64,000 nt of DNA, taken from Halopseudomonas phragmitis (GTDB lineage: Bacteria; Pseudomonadota; Gammaproteobacteria; Pseudomonadales; Pseudomonadaceae). Both the position numbers and the translations under genes were made by a program. The notes below the pieces were generated by a model, which saw only the letters and a program-made list of their open reading frames with translations, ran no database searches and was not told where the DNA came from. Location: the NCBI RefSeq assembly GCF_002056295.1, contig NZ_CP020100.1, positions 1,325,501-1,389,500 on the forward strand, written 5' to 3'. Shown piece after piece: positions 1 to 8,005 of this stretch (position 1 is the first letter of the stretch; each line of letters opens with the position of its first letter).

Positions 1-461
1 TGCTGTATGGCGATGAACTGGCAGCCACCTATGACCTGTTTGTCAACGTGCTGGGTTTCTATCTGGCCGAGCAGGTGCTGGACGACAACGGTGACCGTAT
101 TGCCCAGTTCCTCACCGTATCCATGAAAGAACACGATGTGGCTTTCATCATGCACCCGGAAAAGGGCAAGTTCCACCACGCCTCTTTCTACCTGGACACC
201 TGGGAGCAGGTCCTGCGCGCCGCCGACCTGATCTCGATGACCGATACCTCGATCGATATCGGCCCGACCCGCCACGGCCTGACCCACGGACAGACCATCT
301 ATTTCTTTGATCCCTCCGGCAACCGCAACGAAGTGTTCTGTGGCGGCGACTACCACTACCCCGACCACAAGCCGGTGACCTGGATGGCCAAGGATCTGGG
401 CAAGGCGATTTTCTACCACGACCGTCAGCTCAACGAGCGTTTCCTCAGCGTGCTGACCTGA
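1..461 (+). CDS. dmpB: Catechol 2,3-dioxygenase, C-terminal part (cut by window start)
   Basis: This is the C-terminal half of an extradiol catechol 2,3-dioxygenase. The enzyme opens catechol next to its hydroxyls to give 2-hydroxymuconate semialdehyde. The open frame runs in from the window edge (first full codon at base 3) and ends at the TGA at 459-461. The visible 152 residues match the XylE/DmpB C-terminus closely. They include the HH-A-SF segment that carries an iron-ligand histidine, RHGLTHG, the active-site Tyr in TIYFFDPSG, and NRNEVF with the iron-ligand glutamate. The next gene (dmpC homologue) starts 31 bases downstream on the same strand, so this is the upstream part of a meta-cleavage operon. 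The N-terminus and any ring hydroxylase lie outside the window. The family is certain; the choice of dmp over xyl names is convention. Confidence 0.95.
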   Translation, partial: LYGDELAATYDLFVNVLGFYLAEQVLDDNGDRIAQFLTVSMKEHDVAFIMHPEKGKFHHASFYLDTWEQVLRAADLISMTDTSIDIGPTRHGLTHGQTIYFFDPSGNRNEVFCGGDYHYPDHKPVTWMAKDLGKAIFYHDRQLNERFLSVLT

Positions 462-492
462 TACACCCCTGTTCGACGAGACTTGCGCAGCC

Positions 493-1953
493 ATGAAAGA
501 GATCAAGCATTACATCAACGGTGAATACGTCGGCTCGGCCAATGGCCGGCTGTTCGACAACGTCAACCCGGCCAACGGCAAGGTCATCAGCCGGGTGCAC
601 GAGGCCGGCCGCGAAGAAGTCGACGCTGCCGTCAAGGCTGCGCGTGCAGCGCTCAACGGCCCGTGGGGGCGGATGACGGTGGAGCAGCGCACGGCGATCC
701 TGCACAAGGTTGCCGACGGCATCAACGCCCGCTTCGACGAGTTCCTCGAGGCCGAATGCCAGGACACCGGCAAGCCCAAATCGCTGGCCAGCCACATCGA
801 CATTCCGCGTGGTGCGGCCAACTTCAAGGTGTTTGCCGACCTGATCAAGAACGTCGCCGCCGAGGCCTTCGAAATGGCTACCCCCGATGGCACCGGCGCC
901 CTCAACTATGCGGTACGCCGGCCCAAGGGCGTGATCGGGGTGATCAGCCCGTGGAACCTGCCGTTGCTGCTGATGACCTGGAAGGTCGGCCCGGCGCTGG
1001 CCTGCGGCAACACCGTGGTGGTCAAACCGTCGGAGGAAACCCCGACCACCACCGCGCTGCTGGGCGAGGTGATGAAGCAGGCCGGCGTGCCTGATGGAGT
1101 CTACAACGTGGTGCATGGCTTCGGCGGCAACTCGGCCGGCGCTTTCCTGACTGAACACCCGGATGTTGATGCCTATACCTTCACCGGCGAGACCGGCACT
1201 GGCGAAACCATCATGAAGGCCGCCGCCAACGGCGTGCGTCAGGTATCGCTGGAGCTGGGTGGCAAGAACGCCGGCATCGTGTTCGCTGACTGCGACATGG
1301 ACAAGGCCATCGAGGGCACCCTGCGTTCGGCGTTCGCCAACTGCGGTCAGGTGTGCCTGGGCACCGAGCGGGTGTATGTGCAGAGACCGATCTTCGACGA
1401 GTTCGTCGCCCGCCTCAAGGCCGGCGCTGAAGAGCTGGTGATCGGCCCGCCGGACGATGAACGTAGCAACTTCGGCCCGCTGATCAGTCTCAAGCACCGC
1501 GAGAAAGTACTGTCCTACTACCAGAAGGCGGTCGACGATGGCGCTAGCGTGATCACTGGCGGCGGCGTGCCGGACATGCCGGCCGAACTGGCGCATGGCG
1601 CCTGGGTGCAGCCGACCATCTGGACCGGACTGAAGGACGACTCAGCGGTGGTCACCGAAGAGATCTTCGGCCCCTGCTGCCATATCCGCCCGTTCGATAC
1701 CGAAGCCGAAGCCATCGAGCTGGCCAACAGCCTGCCCTATGGCCTGGCCTCGGCGCTCTGGACCGAGAACGTGACCCGCGCCCACCGGGTGGCCGGGCAG
1801 CTCGAAGCCGGCATCGTCTGGGTCAACAGCTGGTTCCTGCGTGACCTGCGCACCGCTTTTGGTGGCAGCAAGCAGTCGGGTATCGGCCGTGAGGGGGGTG
1901 TGCACTCGCTGGAGTTCTACACCGAACTGAAAAACATCTGCGTGAAGCTGTGA
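493..1953 (+). CDS. dmpC: 2-hydroxymuconate semialdehyde dehydrogenase
   Basis: This NAD+-dependent aldehyde dehydrogenase oxidises 2-hydroxymuconate semialdehyde to 4-oxalocrotonate (2-hydroxymuconate), the entry to the oxalocrotonate branch of meta-cleavage. It has 486 residues, the usual length for DmpC/XylG. Visible signatures are the cofactor-loop region FTGETGTG, the catalytic glutamate in LELGGKN (E254), and the catalytic cysteine in GQVCLG (C288). It starts at ATG 493 with only a weak upstream Shine-Dalgarno sequence, after a 31-base gap from the dioxygenase gene. The hydrolase gene begins 7 bases after its stop. A 383-codon frame on the opposite strand inside this gene is a codon-bias shadow. 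Confidence 0.95.
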   Translation: MKEIKHYINGEYVGSANGRLFDNVNPANGKVISRVHEAGREEVDAAVKAARAALNGPWGRMTVEQRTAILHKVADGINARFDEFLEAECQDTGKPKSLASHIDIPRGAANFKVFADLIKNVAAEAFEMATPDGTGALNYAVRRPKGVIGVISPWNLPLLLMTWKVGPALACGNTVVVKPSEETPTTTALLGEVMKQAGVPDGVYNVVHGFGGNSAGAFLTEHPDVDAYTFTGETGTGETIMKAAANGVRQVSLELGGKNAGIVFADCDMDKAIEGTLRSAFANCGQVCLGTERVYVQRPIFDEFVARLKAGAEELVIGPPDDERSNFGPLISLKHREKVLSYYQKAVDDGASVITGGGVPDMPAELAHGAWVQPTIWTGLKDDSAVVTEEIFGPCCHIRPFDTEAEAIELANSLPYGLASALWTENVTRAHRVAGQLEAGIVWVNSWFLRDLRTAFGGSKQSGIGREGGVHSLEFYTELKNICVKL

Positions 1954-1960
1954 GGCGCCC

Positions 1961-2815
1961 ATGACTGTACCTGTCAACAGCCCGGAAGTTGGTCGCAGCA
2001 TCACTGCTGCCGGTTTCCAGACCAACCTGCACGACAGCGGCACAGGTTTTCCGCTGATGCTGATTCACGGCTCGGGGCCCGGCGTGACTGCCTGGGCCAA
2101 CTGGCGCCTGATCATGCCGACACTGGCAGAGTCGCGCCGTGTCATTGCCCCGGACATGCTCGGCTTCGGCTACAGCGAACGCCCGGAGCAGCCTGACTAC
2201 CGCCGCGATGTCTGGGTCGAGCACGCCATCGGTGTACTCGATACCCTGGGTATCGAACAGGCCGATCTGGTCGGCAACTCCTTCGGCGGCGGCATCGCCC
2301 TGGCGTTGGCGATCAAGTACCCCGAGCGTGTGCGTCGGCTGGTACTGATGGGCAGCGCTGGGGTCAGCTTCCCGATTACTCCCGGCCTGGATGAGGTCTG
2401 GGGCTATGAACCGTCGTTCGAGACCATGCGCCGACTGATGGACACTTTCGCCTACGATCGCAGTCTGGTCACTGACGAGTTGGCCGAGTTGCGCTATCAG
2501 GCCAGCATCCGTCCGGGTTTCCAGGAGTCCTTCGCGCAGATGTTCCCGGCTCCGCGCCAGCGTTGGGTCGATGGGCTGGCCAGTGCCGAGGCCGACATCC
2601 GCAACCTGCCGCACGAAACCCTGGTGATCCACGGCCGCGAGGATCAGGTGATCCCGCTACAGGCGTCACTGCAACTGGCTGAGCTGATCCCCAACGCCCA
2701 GTTGCATGTGTTCGGCCATTGCGGCCACTGGACCCAGATCGAACATGCCGGTCGCTTCGCGCGGCTGGTGGAAGATTTTCTCAGCGAAGCCGACAGCGCT
2801 TCAGGAGCACAGTGA
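1961..2815 (+). CDS. dmpD: 2-hydroxymuconate semialdehyde hydrolase
   Basis: This alpha/beta hydrolase carries out C-C bond cleavage of ring-fission products. It releases formate, or another acid when the catechol was substituted, and gives 2-oxopent-4-enoate. It is the hydrolytic branch parallel to DmpC. It has 284 residues. The oxyanion-hole motif IHGSGPG is near the N-terminus, the nucleophile elbow is GNSFGGG (S107), the acid is D228 in GREDQ, and the catalytic histidine is H256 in GHCGHW. The full Ser-Asp-His triad is therefore present. It lies 7 bases after dmpC and 2 bases before dmpE, consistent with one transcript. The presence of both branches suggests that methylated catechols are also processed, which is inference from the known pathway. 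Confidence 0.94.
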   Translation: MTVPVNSPEVGRSITAAGFQTNLHDSGTGFPLMLIHGSGPGVTAWANWRLIMPTLAESRRVIAPDMLGFGYSERPEQPDYRRDVWVEHAIGVLDTLGIEQADLVGNSFGGGIALALAIKYPERVRRLVLMGSAGVSFPITPGLDEVWGYEPSFETMRRLMDTFAYDRSLVTDELAELRYQASIRPGFQESFAQMFPAPRQRWVDGLASAEADIRNLPHETLVIHGREDQVIPLQASLQLAELIPNAQLHVFGHCGHWTQIEHAGRFARLVEDFLSEADSASGAQ

Positions 2816-2817
2816 CC

Positions 2818-3603
2818 ATGGATCAGACTCAGATCAATCAACTCGGCGACGAGCTTTACCAGGCCATGCTCAAGCGTGAAGCGGTCAGCCCACTGACCAG
2901 CCGTGGCTTCGATATCAGCGTCGAAGACGCCTACCACATTTCCCTGCGCATGCTGCAAAACCGGCTGAATGCCGGTGAGCGGGTGATCGGCAAGAAGATC
3001 GGCGTCACCAGCAAGGCGGTGCAGAACATGCTCAACGTGCACCAGCCCGACTTCGGCTACCTGACCGATGCCATGGTCTACAACAGCGGCGAAGCCATGC
3101 CGATCAGTGAAAAGCTGATGCAACCCCGCGCCGAGGGTGAAATCGCCTTCATCCTGAAAAAGGACCTGACCGGCCCGGGCGTCACCAACGCCGACGTGCT
3201 GGCCGCCACCGAGTGCGTGATGCCCTGCTTCGAGATTGTCGATTCGCGCATCCAGGACTGGAAGATCGCCATTCAGGACACCGTCGCGGACAACGCCTCC
3301 TGCGGCCTGTTCGTACTCGGTGACCAAGCCGTCTCACCGCGCCAGGTCGACCTGGTGACCTGCGGCATGGTGGTGGAAAAGAACGGCCAGATCATCAGCA
3401 CCGGCGCCGGCGCTGCCGCGCTGGGATCACCGGTCAACTGCGTCGCCTGGCTGGCTAACACCCTGGGCCAGTTCGGTATTTCGCTGAAGGCCGGCGAAGT
3501 CATCCTGTCCGGTTCGCTGGTGCCGCTGGAGCCGGTCAAGGCTGGTGACTTCATGCAGGTCAGCATTGGCGGCATGGGTACAGCCAGCGTGCGCTTTACC
3601 TGA
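2818..3603 (+). CDS. dmpE: 2-oxopent-4-enoate (2-hydroxypenta-2,4-dienoate) hydratase
   Basis: This enzyme adds water to 2-hydroxypenta-2,4-dienoate to give 4-hydroxy-2-oxovalerate. It belongs to the MhpD/DmpE family. It has 261 residues, the family length, when started at ATG 2818, which lies two bases after the dmpD stop and behind AGGAG. The metal-binding acids expected for the family are visible as E106 and E108 in RAEGEIAF and E139 in CFEIVDSR. The protein is paralogous to DmpH further down the operon: both share a VVVEKNG / GAGAA block near the C-terminus. An upstream in-frame extension exists but overlaps dmpD and is not needed. Confidence 0.94.
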   Translation: MDQTQINQLGDELYQAMLKREAVSPLTSRGFDISVEDAYHISLRMLQNRLNAGERVIGKKIGVTSKAVQNMLNVHQPDFGYLTDAMVYNSGEAMPISEKLMQPRAEGEIAFILKKDLTGPGVTNADVLAATECVMPCFEIVDSRIQDWKIAIQDTVADNASCGLFVLGDQAVSPRQVDLVTCGMVVEKNGQIISTGAGAAALGSPVNCVAWLANTLGQFGISLKAGEVILSGSLVPLEPVKAGDFMQVSIGGMGTASVRFT

Positions 3604-3604
3604 C

Positions 3605-3692
3605 TGGATTGCCACGGGCCTGCGGCCCTCGCAATGACGAGCTAGTGCTACCGGCCTCTCCGCCGTCATTGCGATCGCAGCGAAGCAATCCA
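3605..3692. repeat. Pair of inverted REP-like elements inside the meta operon
   Basis: Between dmpE and dmpF are two copies of a short Pseudomonas-type repeat in opposite orientations: 3605-3640 on the minus strand and 3663-3692 on the plus strand. Both carry the shared ends GTCATTGCGA and CAATCCA, with a variable GC-rich centre. The first contains a hairpin (GGGCC, loop TGC, GGCCC at 3616-3628). The pair could fold into a larger structure in the transcript. Such elements are usually transcribed and non-coding. A short minus-strand frame running through here is made of repeat sequence and is not a gene. The element accounts for most of the 149-base gap in an otherwise tightly packed operon. 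Confidence 0.75.
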
Positions 3693-3752
3693 TGTTGCAG
3701 GCAATGCCAGCCACCACAACAGAACAAGTATTACCCCAACGAGGGCATAAAG

Positions 3753-4691
3753 ATGAGCAAGAAACTGAAAGCCGCGATCATCGGCTCGGGCAATATCGGC
3801 ACCGACCTGATGATCAAGGTATTGCGCAACAGCGAGCATATCGCCATGGGCGCCATGGTCGGCATCGACCCCGAATCCGATGGCCTGGCGCGCGCTGCGC
3901 GCATGGGCGTGGCTACCACCCACGAAGGGGTGGATGGCCTGGTCAAGATGGCGGAATTTGCCGACATCGACTTTATCTTCGATGCCACCTCCGCCGGTGC
4001 CCACCGGCACAACGAGGTGTTTCTGCGCGGCCACAAGCCGGACCTGCGGATCATCGATCTGACCCCGGCGGCCATCGGGCCCTACTGCGTGCCGGTAGTG
4101 AACCTTGAGCAGCATATCAACGAAACCAACGTCAACATGGTCACCTGTGGTGGCCAGGCCACCATCCCCATGGTTGCCGCGGTCTCACGCGTGGCCAAGG
4201 TGCACTACGGCGAAATCGTCGCCTCGATTTCCTCCAAGTCAGCCGGCCCGGGTACCCGCGCCAACATCGACGAGTTCACCGAAACCACCGCCAAGGCGAT
4301 TGAAGTGATCGGCGGTGCCAAGCGTGGCAAGGCAATCATCATCATGAACCCGGCCGAGCCGCCACTGATCATGCGCGATACCGTCTATGTGCTGAGCGAA
4401 CTGGCCGACCAGGCCGCGGTGGAAGCCTCGGTGGAAGAAATGGTCCAGGCGGTCAACAGCTACGTACCGGGCTACCGCCTGAAGCAGAAGGTGCAGTTTG
4501 ACGTCATCCCCGAAGACCAGCCGCTGAACGTCCCTGGCCTCGGCCACCTGAGCGGACTGAAAACCTCGATCTTCCTCGAAGTCGAAGGCGCTGCCCATTA
4601 CCTGCCGGCCTACGCTGGCAACCTCGACATCATGACCTCCGCTGCGCTGGCTACCGCCGAGCGCATGGCGCAGTCGATGACCCAGGCCTGA
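3753..4691 (+). CDS. dmpF: Acetaldehyde dehydrogenase (acylating)
   Basis: This enzyme oxidises acetaldehyde to acetyl-CoA with NAD+ and CoA. It forms a channelling complex with the aldolase DmpG. It has 312 residues from ATG 3753, exactly the DmpF length. The N-terminal Rossmann motif is IIGSGNIG, and the catalytic cysteine C132 lies in MVTCGGQAT. The in-frame codons upstream of 3753 are made of the REP-like repeat and are not coding. dmpG starts 10 bases after the stop, behind GAGGAGA. Channelling is known for the family and is not visible in the sequence itself. Confidence 0.96.
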   Translation: MSKKLKAAIIGSGNIGTDLMIKVLRNSEHIAMGAMVGIDPESDGLARAARMGVATTHEGVDGLVKMAEFADIDFIFDATSAGAHRHNEVFLRGHKPDLRIIDLTPAAIGPYCVPVVNLEQHINETNVNMVTCGGQATIPMVAAVSRVAKVHYGEIVASISSKSAGPGTRANIDEFTETTAKAIEVIGGAKRGKAIIIMNPAEPPLIMRDTVYVLSELADQAAVEASVEEMVQAVNSYVPGYRLKQKVQFDVIPEDQPLNVPGLGHLSGLKTSIFLEVEGAAHYLPAYAGNLDIMTSAALATAERMAQSMTQA

Positions 4692-4701
4692 GGAGACCAT
4701 C

Positions 4702-5736
4702 ATGACCTTCAATCCCGGCAAGAAACTCTACATCTCTGACGTCACCCTGCGTGACGGCAGCCATGCCATCCGCCACCAGTATTCGATCAAGAACGTGCAG
4801 GACATCGCTCGCGCGCTGGACAAGGCCAGGGTCGACTCGATCGAAGTCGCCCACGGTGATGGCCTGCAGGGCTCCAGCTTCAACTACGGCTTCGGCGCGC
4901 ATACCGATCTGGAATGGATCGAAGCGGTAGCTGAAGTAGTGACCCACGCCCAGATCGCCACCCTGTTGCTGCCCGGCATCGGCACCATCCACGACCTGGA
5001 TAACGCCTATAACGCTGGTGCGCGCATCGTCCGCGTCGCCACTCACTGCACCGAAGCCGATGTGTCCAAGCAGCACATCGAGCACGCGCGCAAGCTGGGC
5101 ATGGACACCGTCGGCTTTCTGATGATGAGCCACATGCAGACCCCGCAGGGTCTGGCCCAGCAGGCCAAGATGATGGAAGACTACGGCGCCACCTGCCTGT
5201 ATGTGGTCGACTCTGGCGGCGCCATGGGCATGCAGGATATCCGTGACCGCTTCCGCGCCCTGAAAGATGTACTCAAACCGGAAACCCAGACCGGCATGCA
5301 CGCCCACCACAACCTCAGCCTCGGGGTGGCCAACTCCATCGCCGCAGTGGAAGAGGGCTGTGACCGCATCGACGCCAGCCTGGCCGGCATGGGTGCCGGG
5401 GCCGGCAACGCACCGCTGGAAGTCTTTATTGCCGCCGCCGAACGCCTCGGCTGGGAGCACGGCACCGATCTGTACACCCTGATGGACGCCGCCGATGACA
5501 TCGTCCGGCCGCTGCAGGACCGCCCGGTGCGGGTTGACCGCGAAACCCTGGCCCTCGGTTATGCCGGGGTCTACTCCAGCTTCCTGCGTCACTCGGAAGT
5601 GGCGGCACAGAAGTATGGGCTGAAGACCGTCGACATTCTGGTCGAGCTGGGCAAGCGCCGGATGGTCGGCGGCCAGGAAGACATGATCGTTGATGTGGCA
5701 CTGGATCTGTTGAAAAAACAGGAGCAATCGGCATGA
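4702..5736 (+). CDS. dmpG: 4-hydroxy-2-oxovalerate aldolase
   Basis: This class II aldolase splits 4-hydroxy-2-oxovalerate into pyruvate and acetaldehyde and passes acetaldehyde to DmpF. It has 344 residues. The HMGL-like TIM-barrel motif TLRDGSHA supplies R17, D18 and H21. The metal-binding pair H200 and H202 lies in MHAHHN. A good ribosome-binding site (TGAGGAGACC) precedes ATG 4702. Its stop overlaps the dmpH start (ATGA), indicating translational coupling. Confidence 0.96.
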   Translation: MTFNPGKKLYISDVTLRDGSHAIRHQYSIKNVQDIARALDKARVDSIEVAHGDGLQGSSFNYGFGAHTDLEWIEAVAEVVTHAQIATLLLPGIGTIHDLDNAYNAGARIVRVATHCTEADVSKQHIEHARKLGMDTVGFLMMSHMQTPQGLAQQAKMMEDYGATCLYVVDSGGAMGMQDIRDRFRALKDVLKPETQTGMHAHHNLSLGVANSIAAVEEGCDRIDASLAGMGAGAGNAPLEVFIAAAERLGWEHGTDLYTLMDAADDIVRPLQDRPVRVDRETLALGYAGVYSSFLRHSEVAAQKYGLKTVDILVELGKRRMVGGQEDMIVDVALDLLKKQEQSA

Positions 5737-6536
5737 AAGAGCAAAAAAGAACCCTGACCCGTGAGCAGGTGCTGGCGCTGGCTGAGCATATCGAGAATGC
5801 CGAACTGCAGGCCCACGACATTCACAAGATCACCAATGACTACCCGGACATGACCTTTGCCGACGCCTACGATATCCAGTGGGAAATCCGTCGGCGCAAG
5901 GAGGCCCGCGGCAACAAGATCGTCGGCCTGAAGATGGGTCTGACCTCCTGGGCCAAGATGGCGCAGATGGGCGTGGAAACCCCGATCTACGGGTTCCTCG
6001 CTGATTACTTCAGTGTGCCGGATGGTGGCGTGGTGGATACCAAAGAACTGATCCACCCGAAGATCGAGGCAGAAATTTCCTTCGTTACCAAGGCTCCGCT
6101 CAAGGGCCCGGGCTGTCATATCGGTGATGTGCTGGCAGCCACTGATTATGTGGTGCCGACTGTCGAGGTGATCGATTCACGCTACGAGAACTTCAAGTTC
6201 GATTTGATCAGCGTGGTGGCCGATAACGCTTCTTCGACCCGTTTCATTACCGGCGGGCAGATGGCCAATGTCGAAGACGTCGACCTGAAGAACTTCGGTG
6301 TGGTGGTGGAAAAGAACGGTGAGGTAGTCGATGTCGGTGCCGGTGCCGCAGTACTCGGGCACCCGGCCTCCAGCGTCGCCATGCTGGCCAACCTGCTGGC
6401 CGAGCGCGGCGAACACATCCCGGCTGGCAGCTTCATCATGACCGGCGGCATCACCGCGGCGATCACGGTCGAGGCCGGGGACAATATCAGTGTGCGTTAC
6501 CAGGGGCTGGGCAGTGTGACCTGCCGGTTTGTCTGA
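5733..6536 (+). CDS. dmpH: 4-oxalocrotonate decarboxylase
   Basis: This enzyme decarboxylates 2-oxo-3-hexenedioate to 2-hydroxypenta-2,4-dienoate, normally in complex with the hydratase DmpE. It has 267 residues and is a paralogue of DmpE, with the metal-site acids conserved as E112 and E114 in IEAEISF and E145 in TVEVIDSR. The ATG at 5733 overlaps the dmpG stop by four bases. The dmpI gene follows ten bases after its stop with GAGGAGAG between them. Confidence 0.95.
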   Translation: MKEQKRTLTREQVLALAEHIENAELQAHDIHKITNDYPDMTFADAYDIQWEIRRRKEARGNKIVGLKMGLTSWAKMAQMGVETPIYGFLADYFSVPDGGVVDTKELIHPKIEAEISFVTKAPLKGPGCHIGDVLAATDYVVPTVEVIDSRYENFKFDLISVVADNASSTRFITGGQMANVEDVDLKNFGVVVEKNGEVVDVGAGAAVLGHPASSVAMLANLLAERGEHIPAGSFIMTGGITAAITVEAGDNISVRYQGLGSVTCRFV

Positions 6537-6546
6537 GGAGAGAACT

Positions 6547-6738
6547 ATGCCGATTGCACAATTGCACATTCTTGAAGGCCGCAGCGACGAGCAGAAGGAA
6601 ACGCTGATCCGCGAGGTCAGCGAAGCCATCGCCCGGGCGCTGGATGCGCCGCTGCCGAGTGTCCGGGTAATCATCAGTGAGATGCCGAAAGCACATTTCG
6701 GGATTGGTGGCGAGCCGGCGAGCAAGGTCAGACGCTAA
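6547..6738 (+). CDS. dmpI: 4-oxalocrotonate tautomerase
   Basis: This small tautomerase converts the enol form of 4-oxalocrotonate to the keto form using an N-terminal proline as base. The product is 63 residues. After Met removal it begins Pro-Ile-Ala-Gln, with the catalytic Pro1 and with Arg11 and Arg39 at the expected family positions. The start is ATG 6547 behind GGAGAGAACT. An in-frame start a few codons earlier would bury Pro1 and is rejected. The protein is assumed to form the family hexamer. Confidence 0.96.
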   Translation: MPIAQLHILEGRSDEQKETLIREVSEAIARALDAPLPSVRVIISEMPKAHFGIGGEPASKVRR

Positions 6739-6758
6739 GACGGCTCCGGGAGGCAGCT

Positions 6759-7457
6759 ATGGCATCCACGCGCACGTTACCGGCGCTGTTTCTGTCCTGC
6801 CGCGATGGCCGGCCTGCAGTATCTCGTCCGGCACCGTTGATCAGTCGGCTGGTCGAGCCGGGCACGGCGGTCGAGGCTGTGGTGTTCATCACCATTGAGC
6901 ACACCGGGTGTGGTGCGCGGCTGTCCGCCGGCCCTGCCGGCAGTGAGCGGCTAGAGAGCCTGGCCAATCTGCTGGCTGAGCAGGGGCTTGCGGTCCAGGT
7001 CGAACGCTTGCCGCATCCGGCGCTGGCGGATGTCGCGGCGGAGTTGTGTGAACCGGCCCCGGGTGAATGCATCGAGCTGTGTTTGAGCCGGGACCTGGGC
7101 GCATGGCGGTGTCGCCAGGTCGGTCAGGCCCTGAGTACCTGGCGTGATGACCGTGTTTTGCTGGTGTGTCTGGATCGGGTGTGCGAAGACGCCCGGGCCG
7201 AAGCCCAACGACCGCTGCATGACCCGTACTGGCGTGGCTTGATGAGTCACTGGGTCGAGCAGCAGCAATGGCAGCAGGCTATGAGCGGCAATGTCGAGCT
7301 GGCCTATGAGTCGGGGTTCGACGATGACGGTACCGATACCTTGTGCCTGTTGCAGGCGGCATTCGGTCTGGGTGGTCAGCATATGCCCGAGCGCCTGTTT
7401 GGCTTCGACCTGGATGATCATCAACGCGCTCTGGCCGGTTACGGCTGGATGAACTGA
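6759..7457 (+). CDS. Uncharacterised protein resembling a metal-site-degenerate LigB/DODA-fold dioxygenase
   Basis: A 232-residue protein placed 20 bases after dmpI behind a strong GGGAGG site, so very likely the ninth gene of the meta operon. I do not recognise it as a named family. By eye its layout follows the class III extradiol (4,5-DOPA dioxygenase/YgiD) fold: an N-terminal LPALFLS strand, an AVVFI strand at the position of the VVVSAHW strand, a central CIELCLS strand followed by a GxxL helix, an LLVCLDRV strand, and a C-terminal LLQAAFGL segment. The histidines that bind metal in that family are not at the expected positions: HGSP is replaced by CRDGRP, the AHW histidine by Glu, and the third His by Glu. 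If the match is right, this would be a catalytically dead or repurposed paralogue. It may instead be unrelated. It has no signal peptide or membrane segment. Confidence 0.6.
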   Translation: MASTRTLPALFLSCRDGRPAVSRPAPLISRLVEPGTAVEAVVFITIEHTGCGARLSAGPAGSERLESLANLLAEQGLAVQVERLPHPALADVAAELCEPAPGECIELCLSRDLGAWRCRQVGQALSTWRDDRVLLVCLDRVCEDARAEAQRPLHDPYWRGLMSHWVEQQQWQQAMSGNVELAYESGFDDDGTDTLCLLQAAFGLGGQHMPERLFGFDLDDHQRALAGYGWMN

Positions 7458-7467
7458 GGAGGTCTGT

Positions 7468-7899
7468 ATGGCTGAACTGAGTCAGCAGTCCAGCTTGCAC
7501 TGGGAGGTGGCGCTGGCGGCGGCCCAGGCGGCAATGGCGCATGCCCGACAGCTGAACATCAAGGTGCATGTTGCCGTGGTGGACCGGGCCGGGCTGGAAC
7601 TGGCCTATCTGCGCCACAACGACGCATTCCTGCATTCGGCCGATATCGCCCGTGACAAGGCCTATACCGCCGCCGGTTTCGGTTTCCCGACCAGCGCCTG
7701 GCTCGGCATTCTCGAGGCCAACCCGGCCATGCGTCTGGGTTTTCCCCAGCGCCCCCGGCTGGTGGTGTTTGGCGGAGGGCTGCCGGTTCTGGTCCAGGGG
7801 CAGTGCGTTGGCGGTATCGGTGTCTCCGGTGGTTCGGAAGCCGAGGACGAGGCCTGCGCCCGGGCCGGGCTGCGGGCTATCGGTCTGGAGAGCGACTGA
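7468..7899 (+). CDS. GlcG/HbpS-family (DUF336-type) protein
   Basis: A 143-residue cytosolic protein of the GlcG/HbpS (haem-degrading domain) family. It shows an N-terminal helix rich in Ala, a VAVVDRAG strand, an AxxKAYTAAGF helix, and the glycine-rich VFGGGLPV and VGGIGVSGG loops. The family has been linked to haem or cobalamin binding and often sits in catabolic operons; its role in catechol pathways is not settled. It begins 10 bases after the preceding gene behind GAGGAGG, so it is probably the last gene of the meta operon. Its stop overlaps a short palindrome at 7896-7910. Confidence 0.85.
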   Translation: MAELSQQSSLHWEVALAAAQAAMAHARQLNIKVHVAVVDRAGLELAYLRHNDAFLHSADIARDKAYTAAGFGFPTSAWLGILEANPAMRLGFPQRPRLVVFGGGLPVLVQGQCVGGIGVSGGSEAEDEACARAGLRAIGLESD

Positions 7900-7910
7900 C
7901 CGTCGGTCAG
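7896..7910. promoter_or_regulatory. Perfect 7+1+7 palindrome at the end of the meta operon
   Basis: CTGACCG, T, CGGTCAG: perfect arms around a single central base, overlapping the TGA of the GlcG-like gene. It is too short and lacks a T-run for a convincing terminator. It has the form of a dimeric regulator site, or could be chance. Confidence 0.3.
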
Positions 7911-7930
7911 CGCAGTATATCGACTCAGGT

Positions 7931-7948
7931 CCATGGGCGTACCATGGG
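7931..7948. promoter_or_regulatory. Direct repeat CCATGGG-N4-CCATGGG upstream of the araC-type gene
   Basis: Two 7-base direct repeats with an 11-base period (7931-7937 and 7942-7948), about one helical turn apart and about 60 bases before the regulator start codon. AraC-family proteins commonly bind direct repeats, so this is a candidate autoregulatory site. No clear -35/-10 pair was identified. Confidence 0.28.
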
Positions 7949-8005
7949 CCTATTGCCGTTTTGGCTGGACCACACAGCCCATAACAACAATGACAAGGAG
8001 GGAGC

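Noticed and set aside
445-1596. Long minus-strand open frame (383 codons) opposite dmpC
   Set aside because: It lies wholly antisense to a clearly conserved dehydrogenase, has no ribosome-binding site, and its composition is that of a GC-rich shadow frame.
3427-3717. Small minus-strand frame ending near dmpF
   Set aside because: Its first half is translated REP-like repeat sequence and the rest is antisense to dmpE.
4651-5727. Minus-strand frame of 358 codons opposite dmpG
   Set aside because: Antisense shadow of a conserved aldolase; no recognisable domain.
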